Assembly: GCA_964532595.1 (NCBI GenBank)
Contig: CAZHIQ010000002.1
Location: 186,001 to 250,000, forward strand
Length of the DNA: 64,000 nt
Source of the DNA: Chryseosolibacter sp964532595
Lineage (GTDB): Bacteria > Bacteroidota > Bacteroidia > Cytophagales > Cyclobacteriaceae
Direction of reading: 5' to 3'
In this document: one piece after another, positions 33,232 to 40,769 of the stretch
Numbering within the stretch: the first letter of the stretch is position 1
Layout: every line of letters starts with the position of its first letter
The notes under the pieces: model-generated
Told to the model about the DNA's origin: nothing
The model's input: the letters and a program-made list of their open reading frames with translations, nothing else
Databases searched by the model: none
Position numbers and translations under genes: made by a program

Positions 33232-34962
33232 TTATGTAAGCTGGTACTCGGGTGACTGAAGCATTGCGTTAAACAGCAAGTCGAGCTGCTCACGCAAATC
33301 GGAGGCATTAATATTCCAACGCACGGTCCAATAGGATTCATCGAACTCCTGCAGAAACCGCTCTTTGAAATAATTAAGGCGTTGCGCCGTTAGTGACGCA
33401 CTTTCGTCCAAATCGTTATCAAAACTGAGATTGTCGGTCATTGGAAATAAATAGGAAGCGAGGCTTGTGATCAGCGTTCGGGCGTCGGCGGCGACGTCGG
33501 CGAACTCATCCCTGACAAACGCGTGGGCGTCGACAGTAAACAGGTCATCCATTGTATTAAACACACTTCGGATGAAAGCGTACCGTCTTGCCAGGAAGTT
33601 GGGGGTGATCCAGCTTCGGTGGTAAACCGGAAACTGGTGATAGGCCTCGTAACCGGCTACATCGTAGGGTTCAAAAAAGGGGAGCCCCAAGTCTTCGAGA
33701 ATGCTGTTGATTTTCCCTGTAAATGCATAGAAGGCTTCGGGGTTCGTTTGAATATCAGGAACCGTAACACCGAAAAAGCGCAGTGTGCCGGTTACCAGAT
33801 CGAGGGGAGATTTGATGATTCCTCCGAAGTTTTTGATGGTTTCACCGGCCTCGTAAAAGTGCTGACTGCAGATTAGTGCCTCAATAACCGGTTGCAATTT
33901 ATAGCCAGCATTGACGAACACTTCGGCCATCGCGTCGATTATGGTATCGTCGAGGGCCTTGCTGTGTTCGGGATCGTGCGGAGCATAGCAGAAGAATCGA
34001 TATACTTTGCGACAAATGTTGCGCGCAGTTTCCGGGTTGCTGTATATCAGATCAACAAGTTTACGGATTTCGTCGAGCGCACTCTCTTCCGTAGCTTGTT
34101 CGCCATTCAGTAGCGAAGGATCGGGTTGAATAATGTGGTGATTAAAGCGATCGCTGAACTCTTTTATGTTGTTGTCGTGTCCTGAAGCGTTCAATGGATT
34201 TCCTCTGACTTTTCCGCGAGGCAACAGGGTAAGAACATCTATTGTTTCGAATTGGTCGTCGACCGTCCAACCGGAAAAGACACGAGCCGCAGCCTGCACG
34301 TCCTGTTCCTTGAAGACCACATAATCGCCGGGCTCGACCGGGGTCGGAACGTTGCCTTCGAGCCCCCGCCCAATCGAGAACAGTTCCATAAACTCGCGGG
34401 CATAGTTTTCGTTCGGACTCCCCTTGACGTTGAGGTGTCCGTCGAGATGGAGTAACATGGCATTATCAACGCTGATCAGAGTTGAAAGCTCCTTGAAATT
34501 GATCCGTGGATTAGTGTTGAGGGCATCAAGCGCGAAGGTTCGAAGGAGTTGGTTTTGAAAGTATAGCGCACGACTGTTGTTGATCTTGGATTGTATTGCT
34601 GTGAAGTGCGTGTGCAAAAAGAAGACGATGCGCTCGCGGGCCGACTGTGCGAGGGCCAGCGAGGGCGTGGCCTGCACCGAAAGCATCTGACCGATGAACC
34701 AGGCCTTGAAGTAGCCTTGTAGTTGGTCCTCTTCACTGTTGGCGCTGGTGGCGCCCCGTGTTACCCACTCGTCGCCAGTGCGGGGATCAATAGGGGGTTC
34801 GGGCATCGGGAGTAACTGTCTGTACAGTCGCTCGGCGGCCTGCCGTGGCGTGAGCGTGGCAAAAGTGTCGACATCGCTTCTCGTAAAGCCGAAGGTCGTC
34901 CGCCGCAGAAGATGGCCAGCGCGCTTCAGCCCAAGAGGTTCTGTGAGTTCGGTTAGTGGCAT
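33232..34962 (-). CDS. DUF1800 family protein
   Basis: A 576-residue member of the DUF1800 family. The N-terminal GLKRAGHLLRRTTFGFTRSD, the central RERIVFFLHTHFTAIQSKI and FKELSTLISVDNAMLLHLDG, the NENYAREFMELFSIGRG motif and a C-terminal helical part are characteristic. The function is unknown. The genes are consistently found beside DUF1501 genes, so the two are thought to act together. Unlike its partner I see no clear signal peptide at its start at 34962, although family members are usually exported; an upstream start is not available in this frame that I can see. It is first of a five-gene minus-strand run to murB. Confidence 0.93.
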   Translation of the reverse strand: MPLTELTEPLGLKRAGHLLRRTTFGFTRSDVDTFATLTPRQAAERLYRQLLPMPEPPIDPRTGDEWVTRGATSANSEEDQLQGYFKAWFIGQMLSVQATPSLALAQSARERIVFFLHTHFTAIQSKINNSRALYFQNQLLRTFALDALNTNPRINFKELSTLISVDNAMLLHLDGHLNVKGSPNENYAREFMELFSIGRGLEGNVPTPVEPGDYVVFKEQDVQAAARVFSGWTVDDQFETIDVLTLLPRGKVRGNPLNASGHDNNIKEFSDRFNHHIIQPDPSLLNGEQATEESALDEIRKLVDLIYSNPETARNICRKVYRFFCYAPHDPEHSKALDDTIIDAMAEVFVNAGYKLQPVIEALICSQHFYEAGETIKNFGGIIKSPLDLVTGTLRFFGVTVPDIQTNPEAFYAFTGKINSILEDLGLPFFEPYDVAGYEAYHQFPVYHRSWITPNFLARRYAFIRSVFNTMDDLFTVDAHAFVRDEFADVAADARTLITSLASYLFPMTDNLSFDNDLDESASLTAQRLNYFKERFLQEFDESYWTVRWNINASDLREQLDLLFNAMLQSPEYQLT

Positions 34963-35118
34963 GTGGGGTTACCTAATATCCTATTAATCGACGCAGATAT
35001 GCCAAGAGAGGAGTACCTGCCGACTAACGACATTGCGGAGCGTTAATTTAATGGATAAGGCTGTGGTTTTGATTTACCTGTATTTTATCAATCTTTAAGC
35101 TAACGATTTCACCGATAA

Positions 35119-35976
35119 ATGGCAGCCAGCGTAAAAATTATTGAGTGCCCGCGCGATGCTATGCAAGGAATGGAGCGGTTCATCCCGACCGAGCGGAAGA
35201 TTGATTACATAAACGCATTGCTGAGAGTTGGTTTCCATACCATCGATTTTGGAAGCTTCGTGTCGCCCAAGGCTATTCCGCAGATGGCCGATACGGCGCA
35301 AGTCCTTAGGGGCCTCGAGACGGGAAATACAAGTACCGGACTACTAGCGATCGTCGCCAACATCCGGGGAGCGGAAGACGCATCGGCACATAGTGCTATC
35401 CGTTTCCTCGGCTTTCCGCTCTCAATTTCCGAGACTTTTCAAAAACGGAACACAAACAAATCAATTGCGATGGCAATGGAGGAGCTTCGCGCAATCAAGG
35501 AGATTTGTGTAAAGGCCAACCAGAAGCTTGTCGTCTATATCAGCATGGGGTTCGGAAACCCTTATGGGGATCCGTACGAAACAGCGACAGTTGTCGACTA
35601 TGTCGGACGGTTGGGTGAAATGGGGGCTGATGTGATTTCATTGGCCGATACGGTTGGAGTTGCTACAGAGACGGAAGTTGAGACTTTGTTCAACGCCGTG
35701 TCGCAGACGTTTACCGACCTGGAAATTGGTGTCCATTTACATTCGCGGCCTGACACAGCCCACGCGAAGATTGCCGCGGCGTGGCGGGGTGGTTGCCGAC
35801 GATTTGATGGTGCCCTTCGTGGTTTTGGCGGTTGTCCGATGGCTGGTGATCAACTTGTCGGCAACATCGCAACCGAGACCCTCGTCGATTTCTTCACTAG
35901 CCAGGGCGTTGATACAGGAATTGAACAAGGCGAACTTGATCGAGCCATGGCGATAGCAGCGTCAATATTTGAATAA
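35119..35976 (+). CDS. Hydroxymethylglutaryl-CoA lyase-family protein
   Basis: This 285-residue DRE-TIM metallolyase is of the HMG-CoA lyase group, which splits HMG-CoA to acetoacetate and acetyl-CoA in leucine breakdown. Residues R12/D13 lie in ECPRDAMQG, H206 and H208 in GVHLHSRPD are metal ligands, and the catalytic loop FGGCPMAG holds C239, all as in the family. The usual PRDGLQ motif reads PRDAMQ here, and the protein is a little shorter than most relatives (about 300). Substrate specificity may therefore differ. It stands alone between DUF1800 and dprA with no leucine-degradation genes in the window. The converging dprA stop is eight bases away. Confidence 0.88.
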   Translation: MAASVKIIECPRDAMQGMERFIPTERKIDYINALLRVGFHTIDFGSFVSPKAIPQMADTAQVLRGLETGNTSTGLLAIVANIRGAEDASAHSAIRFLGFPLSISETFQKRNTNKSIAMAMEELRAIKEICVKANQKLVVYISMGFGNPYGDPYETATVVDYVGRLGEMGADVISLADTVGVATETEVETLFNAVSQTFTDLEIGVHLHSRPDTAHAKIAAAWRGGCRRFDGALRGFGGCPMAGDQLVGNIATETLVDFFTSQGVDTGIEQGELDRAMAIAASIFE

Positions 35977-35983
35977 TCTCGGC

Positions 35984-37084
35984 TCACCGGTTCAGTTTGT
36001 AAATTTTGCCGGGGAGCGATGATACCAATCCTTTAAACTCCAGCGCAAGGAGTATGGACGCGAGACGGGTTAGCGGAATGTTGCTGCGCCAGCTTAACTC
36101 GTCAATGACTAGTTTTGAATTGTTCTGAAGCAATGTCGTCGCAACGATTTCTTCTTCTGGCGAGAGCCCATCCCAGGGATTTGATTCTTTTTTTGGATTC
36201 ATTTCGATCTCCCAATTCATAATATAGGCGAGGTCCTGGCAGGAAGTAATAAGGTGAGCGCGATTGGATTTGATAAGATTGTTGCAGCCAGCCGACTGAC
36301 TCTGTCCTACGTTCCCCGGAAAGGCGAAGACGTCTTTGTTGTAGCTGTTCGCGATGTCGGCCGTAATTAGCGCTCCTCCTTTCTCGGCGGCTTCGACGAT
36401 GACGATGGCATCAGCGAGCGCCGCGACAATCCGGTTCCGGGCGGGAAAGTTGTGCGCGTCCGGAGCGGTGCCAAAAGGATGTTCGGAAAGAATGCCACCG
36501 TTTTCCATCATGCGGTAGGCCACCTCGCGATGGGAGGCGGGGTAGACGACGTCGAGCCCGCTGCCCAGTACACCGATTGTCGGAAGGTTGTGACGCAAGG
36601 CCTGCTTGTGAGCGTGGATATCGATCCCATAGGCGAGCCCGCTGACGATCAGGGCACCATGGGCGACGAGCTCTTCAACAAACTGCTCCACGCAGGTACG
36701 CCCATAGACAGTAGACTGACGCGTTCCCACAATGGCTATTGTTTTCGGGTTCTCAAAGTCAATGTTGCCTTTGATGTACAACAATGTTGGCGCATCGGCC
36801 GCATGTCGAAGCCTTGCGGGATAACGGGCGTCTGTAAAGAAGAGTAGTTCCGCTTTTTCGCGCTCGGCGAGGCGTACTTCGCGTTCCGCCCGGGAAACGG
36901 GTTTTCCTGAGGCAATGGCATCAGCGGTTATGCGACCGATGCCCGGAATCTTCAGGAGTTTGCCCCGCGGGGTGTTGAAAACTTTCTCGGCCGTGCCACA
37001 ATAGCTCACGAGCTGACGAATCAGGCGGTCTCCCAGCCCCGGAATAAAATGCAAGGCGAGTAACGCAAGGCGGTTCTGGTCCAT
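35984..37084 (-). CDS. dprA: DNA-processing protein DprA
   Basis: DprA loads RecA on incoming single-stranded DNA during natural transformation and also occurs in non-competent bacteria. The 366-residue product has an N-terminal helix-hairpin-helix region (LLKIPGIGRITADAI), a Rossmann-like core with IVGTRQSTVYG, SGLAYGIDIHAHK, GVLGSGLDVVYP and FPARNRIVAALAD, and a C-terminal winged-helix domain (LVIDELSWRSNIPLTRLASIL). All parts are complete. No other competence gene is in view. A MerR-family gene follows upstream on the same strand. Confidence 0.96.
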   Translation of the reverse strand: MDQNRLALLALHFIPGLGDRLIRQLVSYCGTAEKVFNTPRGKLLKIPGIGRITADAIASGKPVSRAEREVRLAEREKAELLFFTDARYPARLRHAADAPTLLYIKGNIDFENPKTIAIVGTRQSTVYGRTCVEQFVEELVAHGALIVSGLAYGIDIHAHKQALRHNLPTIGVLGSGLDVVYPASHREVAYRMMENGGILSEHPFGTAPDAHNFPARNRIVAALADAIVIVEAAEKGGALITADIANSYNKDVFAFPGNVGQSQSAGCNNLIKSNRAHLITSCQDLAYIMNWEIEMNPKKESNPWDGLSPEEEIVATTLLQNNSKLVIDELSWRSNIPLTRLASILLALEFKGLVSSLPGKIYKLNR

Positions 37085-37137
37085 GCGCAGAGGGTCTTAT
37101 GTTGAAGGCAGGTGTGCCTACCGTATGAGAAAGTCCG

Positions 37138-37473
37138 CTAAAGTCGATCGCGCAGCTCGATCAGGAAGCTTCTTACATTCCTGAGGGAATCGATCATTTC
37201 CATTTTGTCTTTAACCGCCTGGGCGTCGTGACGAAGCATTTCCTTCGCGCCCTGCAGGGTAAAGCCCTTTTCCTTGACCAGGTGATAGATGAGACGAACG
37301 TTGTTGATATCTTCTTTTGTGAATTGTCTGTTGCCTTTTCTGTTCTTCTTCGGCCGGATGATGTCGAACTCGGATTCCCAGAAACGGATAAGGGAAGGAG
37401 CAACCGTGAACATTTCGGCGACTTCTCCAATGGAGTAATACAGCTTCTCTATTTCTTTTTCCTTATACGCCAT
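37138..37473 (-). CDS. MerR-family transcriptional regulator
   Basis: A 111-residue regulator with an N-terminal MerR winged helix: YYSIGEVAEMF (recognition helix start), SLIRFWESEFDIIRPKKNRKGNRQF (wing), then ININ-type helices and a short C-terminal coiled coil (KMEMIDSLRNVRSFLIELRDRL) for dimerisation. It lacks the metal-binding Cys residues of MerR, so its signal is not a metal. This compact form is common in Bacteroidota beside CapA-like and M23 genes. Its start is two bases after the CapA-like stop, so the two are co-transcribed. Confidence 0.93.
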   Translation of the reverse strand: MAYKEKEIEKLYYSIGEVAEMFTVAPSLIRFWESEFDIIRPKKNRKGNRQFTKEDINNVRLIYHLVKEKGFTLQGAKEMLRHDAQAVKDKMEMIDSLRNVRSFLIELRDRL

Positions 37474-37475
37474 GT

Positions 37476-38597
37476 TTACAGACCAATATAATTAATTAAA
37501 CCATCATCGTCAATTCGGATCTGGGTCTCCGGAAAATCTTTCTGGGTGAGTTCGCGTATGATTTGTATTACCCTTTTTGCCGGGTCTATTTGAACGCCTG
37601 TTTGGTGATTCTGAATCGTTGGGACAATCTCAGCCTTCAAAAAAGCGCCTTCGCGATCGGTGAATACCTTTATTATAGGGGCGAGGCCATTGACCCCGGC
37701 CACGTTAATTCCCTTATACGTGCAGAAATTGCCGAGGCTGTAGGCGATAAACCTGTTGTTGTACACTTCAACTGCCCGGGTTACGTGTGGGCCGTGACCA
37801 AAGACAATATCGGCGCCTTCGTCAATAAGGGCGTGCGAGAAAGCATACACGTCGCCGCGGTCCTCGCCGTAATAGATTTCATGGGCGCGGGGAACATGTT
37901 GGTGCTTAGCTCCTTCGGCGCCACCGTGGAACGACACAATGACGATATCGACGAGTGAATCGAGTTCGCGAATAATACGTCGCGCACCTTCCAGGTCGTT
38001 GATCTGAACGCAATTTGTGTTAGGAGCGAATGCCGCAAGGCCGTAGCGAATACTGTCTTTGACGAGTATTGCAGTGGGCACTTCGAGTTGCCCTGCGTGC
38101 AGAATTCCGGCGCGCTCCAGTGTTCTCATCGTAGTGTCCCGTCCGGGCTGGCCCATATCGCCGGCGTGGTTATTGGCGAGGCTAACCATGTCGAACCCCG
38201 CATCAACAAGGTTTTGCACGTAACGCGTAGGGGATCGGAATGCGTAGCATACCTTAGGGTCGCGACATCGTTTCGGGATTCCACCTTCGTCGAGCAACGT
38301 TCCTTCGAGATTTCCGAAGGTGACATCGGCATCGCGAAGAATATGCGCTACTGCGGCCATCAGAAACCGGCCATCGTCGGGAGGTAGGCGGTTTTCGGGA
38401 TAATCGGTCCCCATCATAATATCACCCACCCCAATAATAGTGACGGTGTCGGGCAAAGCGACGGTTGGATGCGGAGCCTGCTCTTCTGCAAGAGGTTGCT
38501 CGGGAATAGGAAGGGTATCCATTCGCACTGGAATTGCCTGCGAGAAAAGCGCCAGCGGCGCCATTATACACCACGTGAGAAAAAATAACTTCCGCAT
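37476..38597 (-). CDS. CapA-family metallophosphatase-like protein
   Basis: A 373-residue exported protein of the CapA/PgsA family with a calcineurin-like phosphoesterase fold. The signal peptide covers residues 1-19 (MRKLFFLTWCIMAPLALFS). Metal-site motifs are IGVGDIMMGTDYP (first Asp), FGNLEGTL, LANNHAGDMG, VSFHGGAE and FGHGPHV, all preserved, so the protein is probably an active metalloenzyme. CapA relatives take part in poly-gamma-glutamate production, but most Bacteroidota members have unknown targets. No capsule genes adjoin it. It is translationally close to the MerR gene downstream and 60 bases after the first M23 gene. Confidence 0.93.
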   Translation of the reverse strand: MRKLFFLTWCIMAPLALFSQAIPVRMDTLPIPEQPLAEEQAPHPTVALPDTVTIIGVGDIMMGTDYPENRLPPDDGRFLMAAVAHILRDADVTFGNLEGTLLDEGGIPKRCRDPKVCYAFRSPTRYVQNLVDAGFDMVSLANNHAGDMGQPGRDTTMRTLERAGILHAGQLEVPTAILVKDSIRYGLAAFAPNTNCVQINDLEGARRIIRELDSLVDIVIVSFHGGAEGAKHQHVPRAHEIYYGEDRGDVYAFSHALIDEGADIVFGHGPHVTRAVEVYNNRFIAYSLGNFCTYKGINVAGVNGLAPIIKVFTDREGAFLKAEIVPTIQNHQTGVQIDPAKRVIQIIRELTQKDFPETQIRIDDDGLINYIGL

Positions 38598-38657
38598 GCG
38601 AAGGCTTACCGTTAGAGAACGGCAAAGAAACGGAGAATCCGTGAGTTTGAGAAACAG

Positions 38658-39620
38658 TTAGTCGAGTGATTCGTTGTTCTTACTGCCTTCTTCGACGAGT
38701 TTCTCGTACTCCTTGTTGCTCAGGTCGCGCTGGAAGAAGTTGATGGGATTGATGTGACGTCCCTGGTAAAGGACTTCGTAGTGAAGATGGGGTCCGCGTG
38801 ACAGACCGGTATTTCCAACCAGTCCGATGATGTCGCCCCGGTTGACACGGTCGCCCTTTTTGACCCTGAATTGTGACAGGTGAGCGTAACGCGTTTCATA
38901 TCCGTAGCCGTGGTCAAGGAAAATCACATTGCCAAAGCTGCCGGAGAAATACGCAGCCTTCACAACGCCATCGCCCGTGGCATAGATCGGCGTACCGATA
39001 TCGGCGGCGAAGTCGAGCCCTTTGTGGTCACGGACATAGCCAAGCAGGGGGTGAAAGCGCTCACCGTATGTCGCGTGCAGGCGGGTCAGTGTTTTATTGC
39101 TGATAGGCTGAATCGCAGGACGTGTCGCCCACATTTTGCTCTTCTCCTCATAGAGTTCGGCGATTTCATCGAACGACTGCAACTCAACCTGTAATTGGTT
39201 TTTCAGCTTTTCAAACTTTTCATACTGTTGAAGAATAGTCGGAAACTGCGCGAGTTGCGCCTTGTTGATCTTCTCGCTTCCTCCAATCCCGGCTTCCCTG
39301 ATGCTTGCTTCGAGCGGTTGGGAATCGAGAATTACACGATAGTTGTGATCGCCTTTTTCGATGAGTTGGGCAAGAACTCCGTTAGCCTCATCAATTTGAT
39401 CGCGTAGAATGTCCCATTCAATCTTCAGGCGATGATTCTCTTCTGCGAGGAACAGCTCATTTAGTGACGGAACCAGACGTACGGTATAAACATAGGCGGC
39501 AACAGCCACCGCAAATGAAATGGCGAAGAAAATCAGAATCCGCCGCGCCAGAATGCTTCCGGTAACGACATAAGGTTCGTACCGGCATGTTTCTTTGTTA
39601 TAGCGGAACCTGGAGGCCAT
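38658..39620 (-). CDS. M23-family peptidoglycan endopeptidase (second of a pair)
   Basis: A 320-residue membrane-anchored peptidase. The N-terminus carries the short cytoplasmic motif RFRYNKETCRYEPYV, then a transmembrane helix (about 27-46), a coiled coil (about 55-155) and a C-terminal M23 domain with HKGLDFAADIGTP and HLHYEVLY. The HxxxD and HxH zinc ligands are both present, so it is probably active, acting on peptidoglycan in the periplasm. Its start shares one base with the stop of the upstream paralogue (TGATG), so it is translationally coupled to it. Confidence 0.95.
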   Translation of the reverse strand: MASRFRYNKETCRYEPYVVTGSILARRILIFFAISFAVAVAAYVYTVRLVPSLNELFLAEENHRLKIEWDILRDQIDEANGVLAQLIEKGDHNYRVILDSQPLEASIREAGIGGSEKINKAQLAQFPTILQQYEKFEKLKNQLQVELQSFDEIAELYEEKSKMWATRPAIQPISNKTLTRLHATYGERFHPLLGYVRDHKGLDFAADIGTPIYATGDGVVKAAYFSGSFGNVIFLDHGYGYETRYAHLSQFRVKKGDRVNRGDIIGLVGNTGLSRGPHLHYEVLYQGRHINPINFFQRDLSNKEYEKLVEEGSKNNESLD

Positions 39621-40594
39621 CAGTCGAGAGATTGGTTTTGTTGGTGACTCTTTGTCGTCAGTTCATAATGTTCGTCGGCGGTCAGCCCTTCGACCATATA
39701 ATAGACGGGATCAACGTTGTCACCATCACGGAGCACTTCGTAGTGCAAGTGCGGGGCGATGGAGCCACCGGTACTTCCTACGCTCGCAATCGTATCGCCT
39801 TTCTCGACGCGTGCTCCGTAACGAACGGCGATGTCTTCGAGATGCGCGTAGCGCGTAATCAAACCGTTGCCGTGGTCGATCTCCAGATAATTTCCGTAGC
39901 CTGCCTGTAAGTCGCTGCGTTTGAGCTGTGAAATACGGCCGGAGGCTGTAGCCACAACCGGTGTGCCCCGGGGAGCCGCGATATCAACTCCCGCGTGCAT
40001 ATAGAGGCCCTTATGAAAGGGATTGATGCGCATGCCAAAGCCGGAAATCAAGTGATCCGCATTCCAGGGATGAACGGGTTGAAGGGTAGGCGTCCGTGCT
40101 AGCCGCTCGAGGTCATCTTTCTTCAGTGAAAGTGAAGTCGCAAAGAAATGCGACGACATGCCTGAGCGGTTGAGTAGTCGGTCGGAATGTGCACCCAGTA
40201 GGGATACCTGCTCACGGAACGTCTGGCTATCGGCCAGCAAAAGCGCTTGCTTTGACGCTCGTGTCGTGTCAGCGGTCTGCCGACGTGGAAGCGTCCCGAA
40301 AAACTTCCTGTGAAGAGATTGGTCTTTTTGCTGAAGGGAGGTGAGCACAGGCTGAAGTGTGGTGAGTTCGGCGGTCAGAATCGAGTGGTGACGACGAAGT
40401 GCGCGATTCTCACGGGTGAGGCGTTGTTCGTTTTCTGTCTCTACGATGAAATCATGCAAGAACAACAGACCTACGAGAAAGAAGGCTCCAATAGTTACAA
40501 CGCCCAGTACATACCAGACAACCCCGCCGGCCGTAATTCGCACGCGTTCATATTGGCACGTATCGTGGTTATAACGATATAGACTTTTTCGCAT
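39620..40594 (-). CDS. M23-family peptidoglycan endopeptidase (first of a pair)
   Basis: A 324-residue paralogue of the next gene, with the same architecture: N-terminal motif YRYNHDTCQYERVRI, a transmembrane helix (about 27-50), a coiled coil, and an M23 domain with HAGVDIAAPRGTP and HLHYEVLRDG, giving complete zinc-ligand sets. Both proteins are inner-membrane-anchored with the catalytic part in the periplasm and probably trim peptidoglycan together. It begins a minus-strand run with the second M23 gene. The upstream 175 bases to alaS hold divergent promoters. Confidence 0.95.
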   Translation of the reverse strand: MRKSLYRYNHDTCQYERVRITAGGVVWYVLGVVTIGAFFLVGLLFLHDFIVETENEQRLTRENRALRRHHSILTAELTTLQPVLTSLQQKDQSLHRKFFGTLPRRQTADTTRASKQALLLADSQTFREQVSLLGAHSDRLLNRSGMSSHFFATSLSLKKDDLERLARTPTLQPVHPWNADHLISGFGMRINPFHKGLYMHAGVDIAAPRGTPVVATASGRISQLKRSDLQAGYGNYLEIDHGNGLITRYAHLEDIAVRYGARVEKGDTIASVGSTGGSIAPHLHYEVLRDGDNVDPVYYMVEGLTADEHYELTTKSHQQNQSLD

Positions 40595-40668
40595 TCGCAG
40601 CGTTCACTTCAGGTTTGGTCGAACCACAAAAAAAGCAGTGCTTAGTGCGCTTTCTCGGCAACTGACCT

Positions 40669-40676
40669 TATTTTTG
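40669..40676 (+). promoter_or_regulatory. Candidate -7 box TATTTTTG of alaS
   Basis: An exact match to TAnnTTTG, 93 bases before the alaS ATG. A matching -33 element is not clear. Confidence 0.3.
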
Positions 40677-40769
40677 TGGCTTGCTAATCCGTTACTCAGG
40701 TGAAAGGCAACGAATTAGCGGGCTAATATAGAAAAAAACCTAGAATTGTCGCTTAAACCGGGCTTTTGG

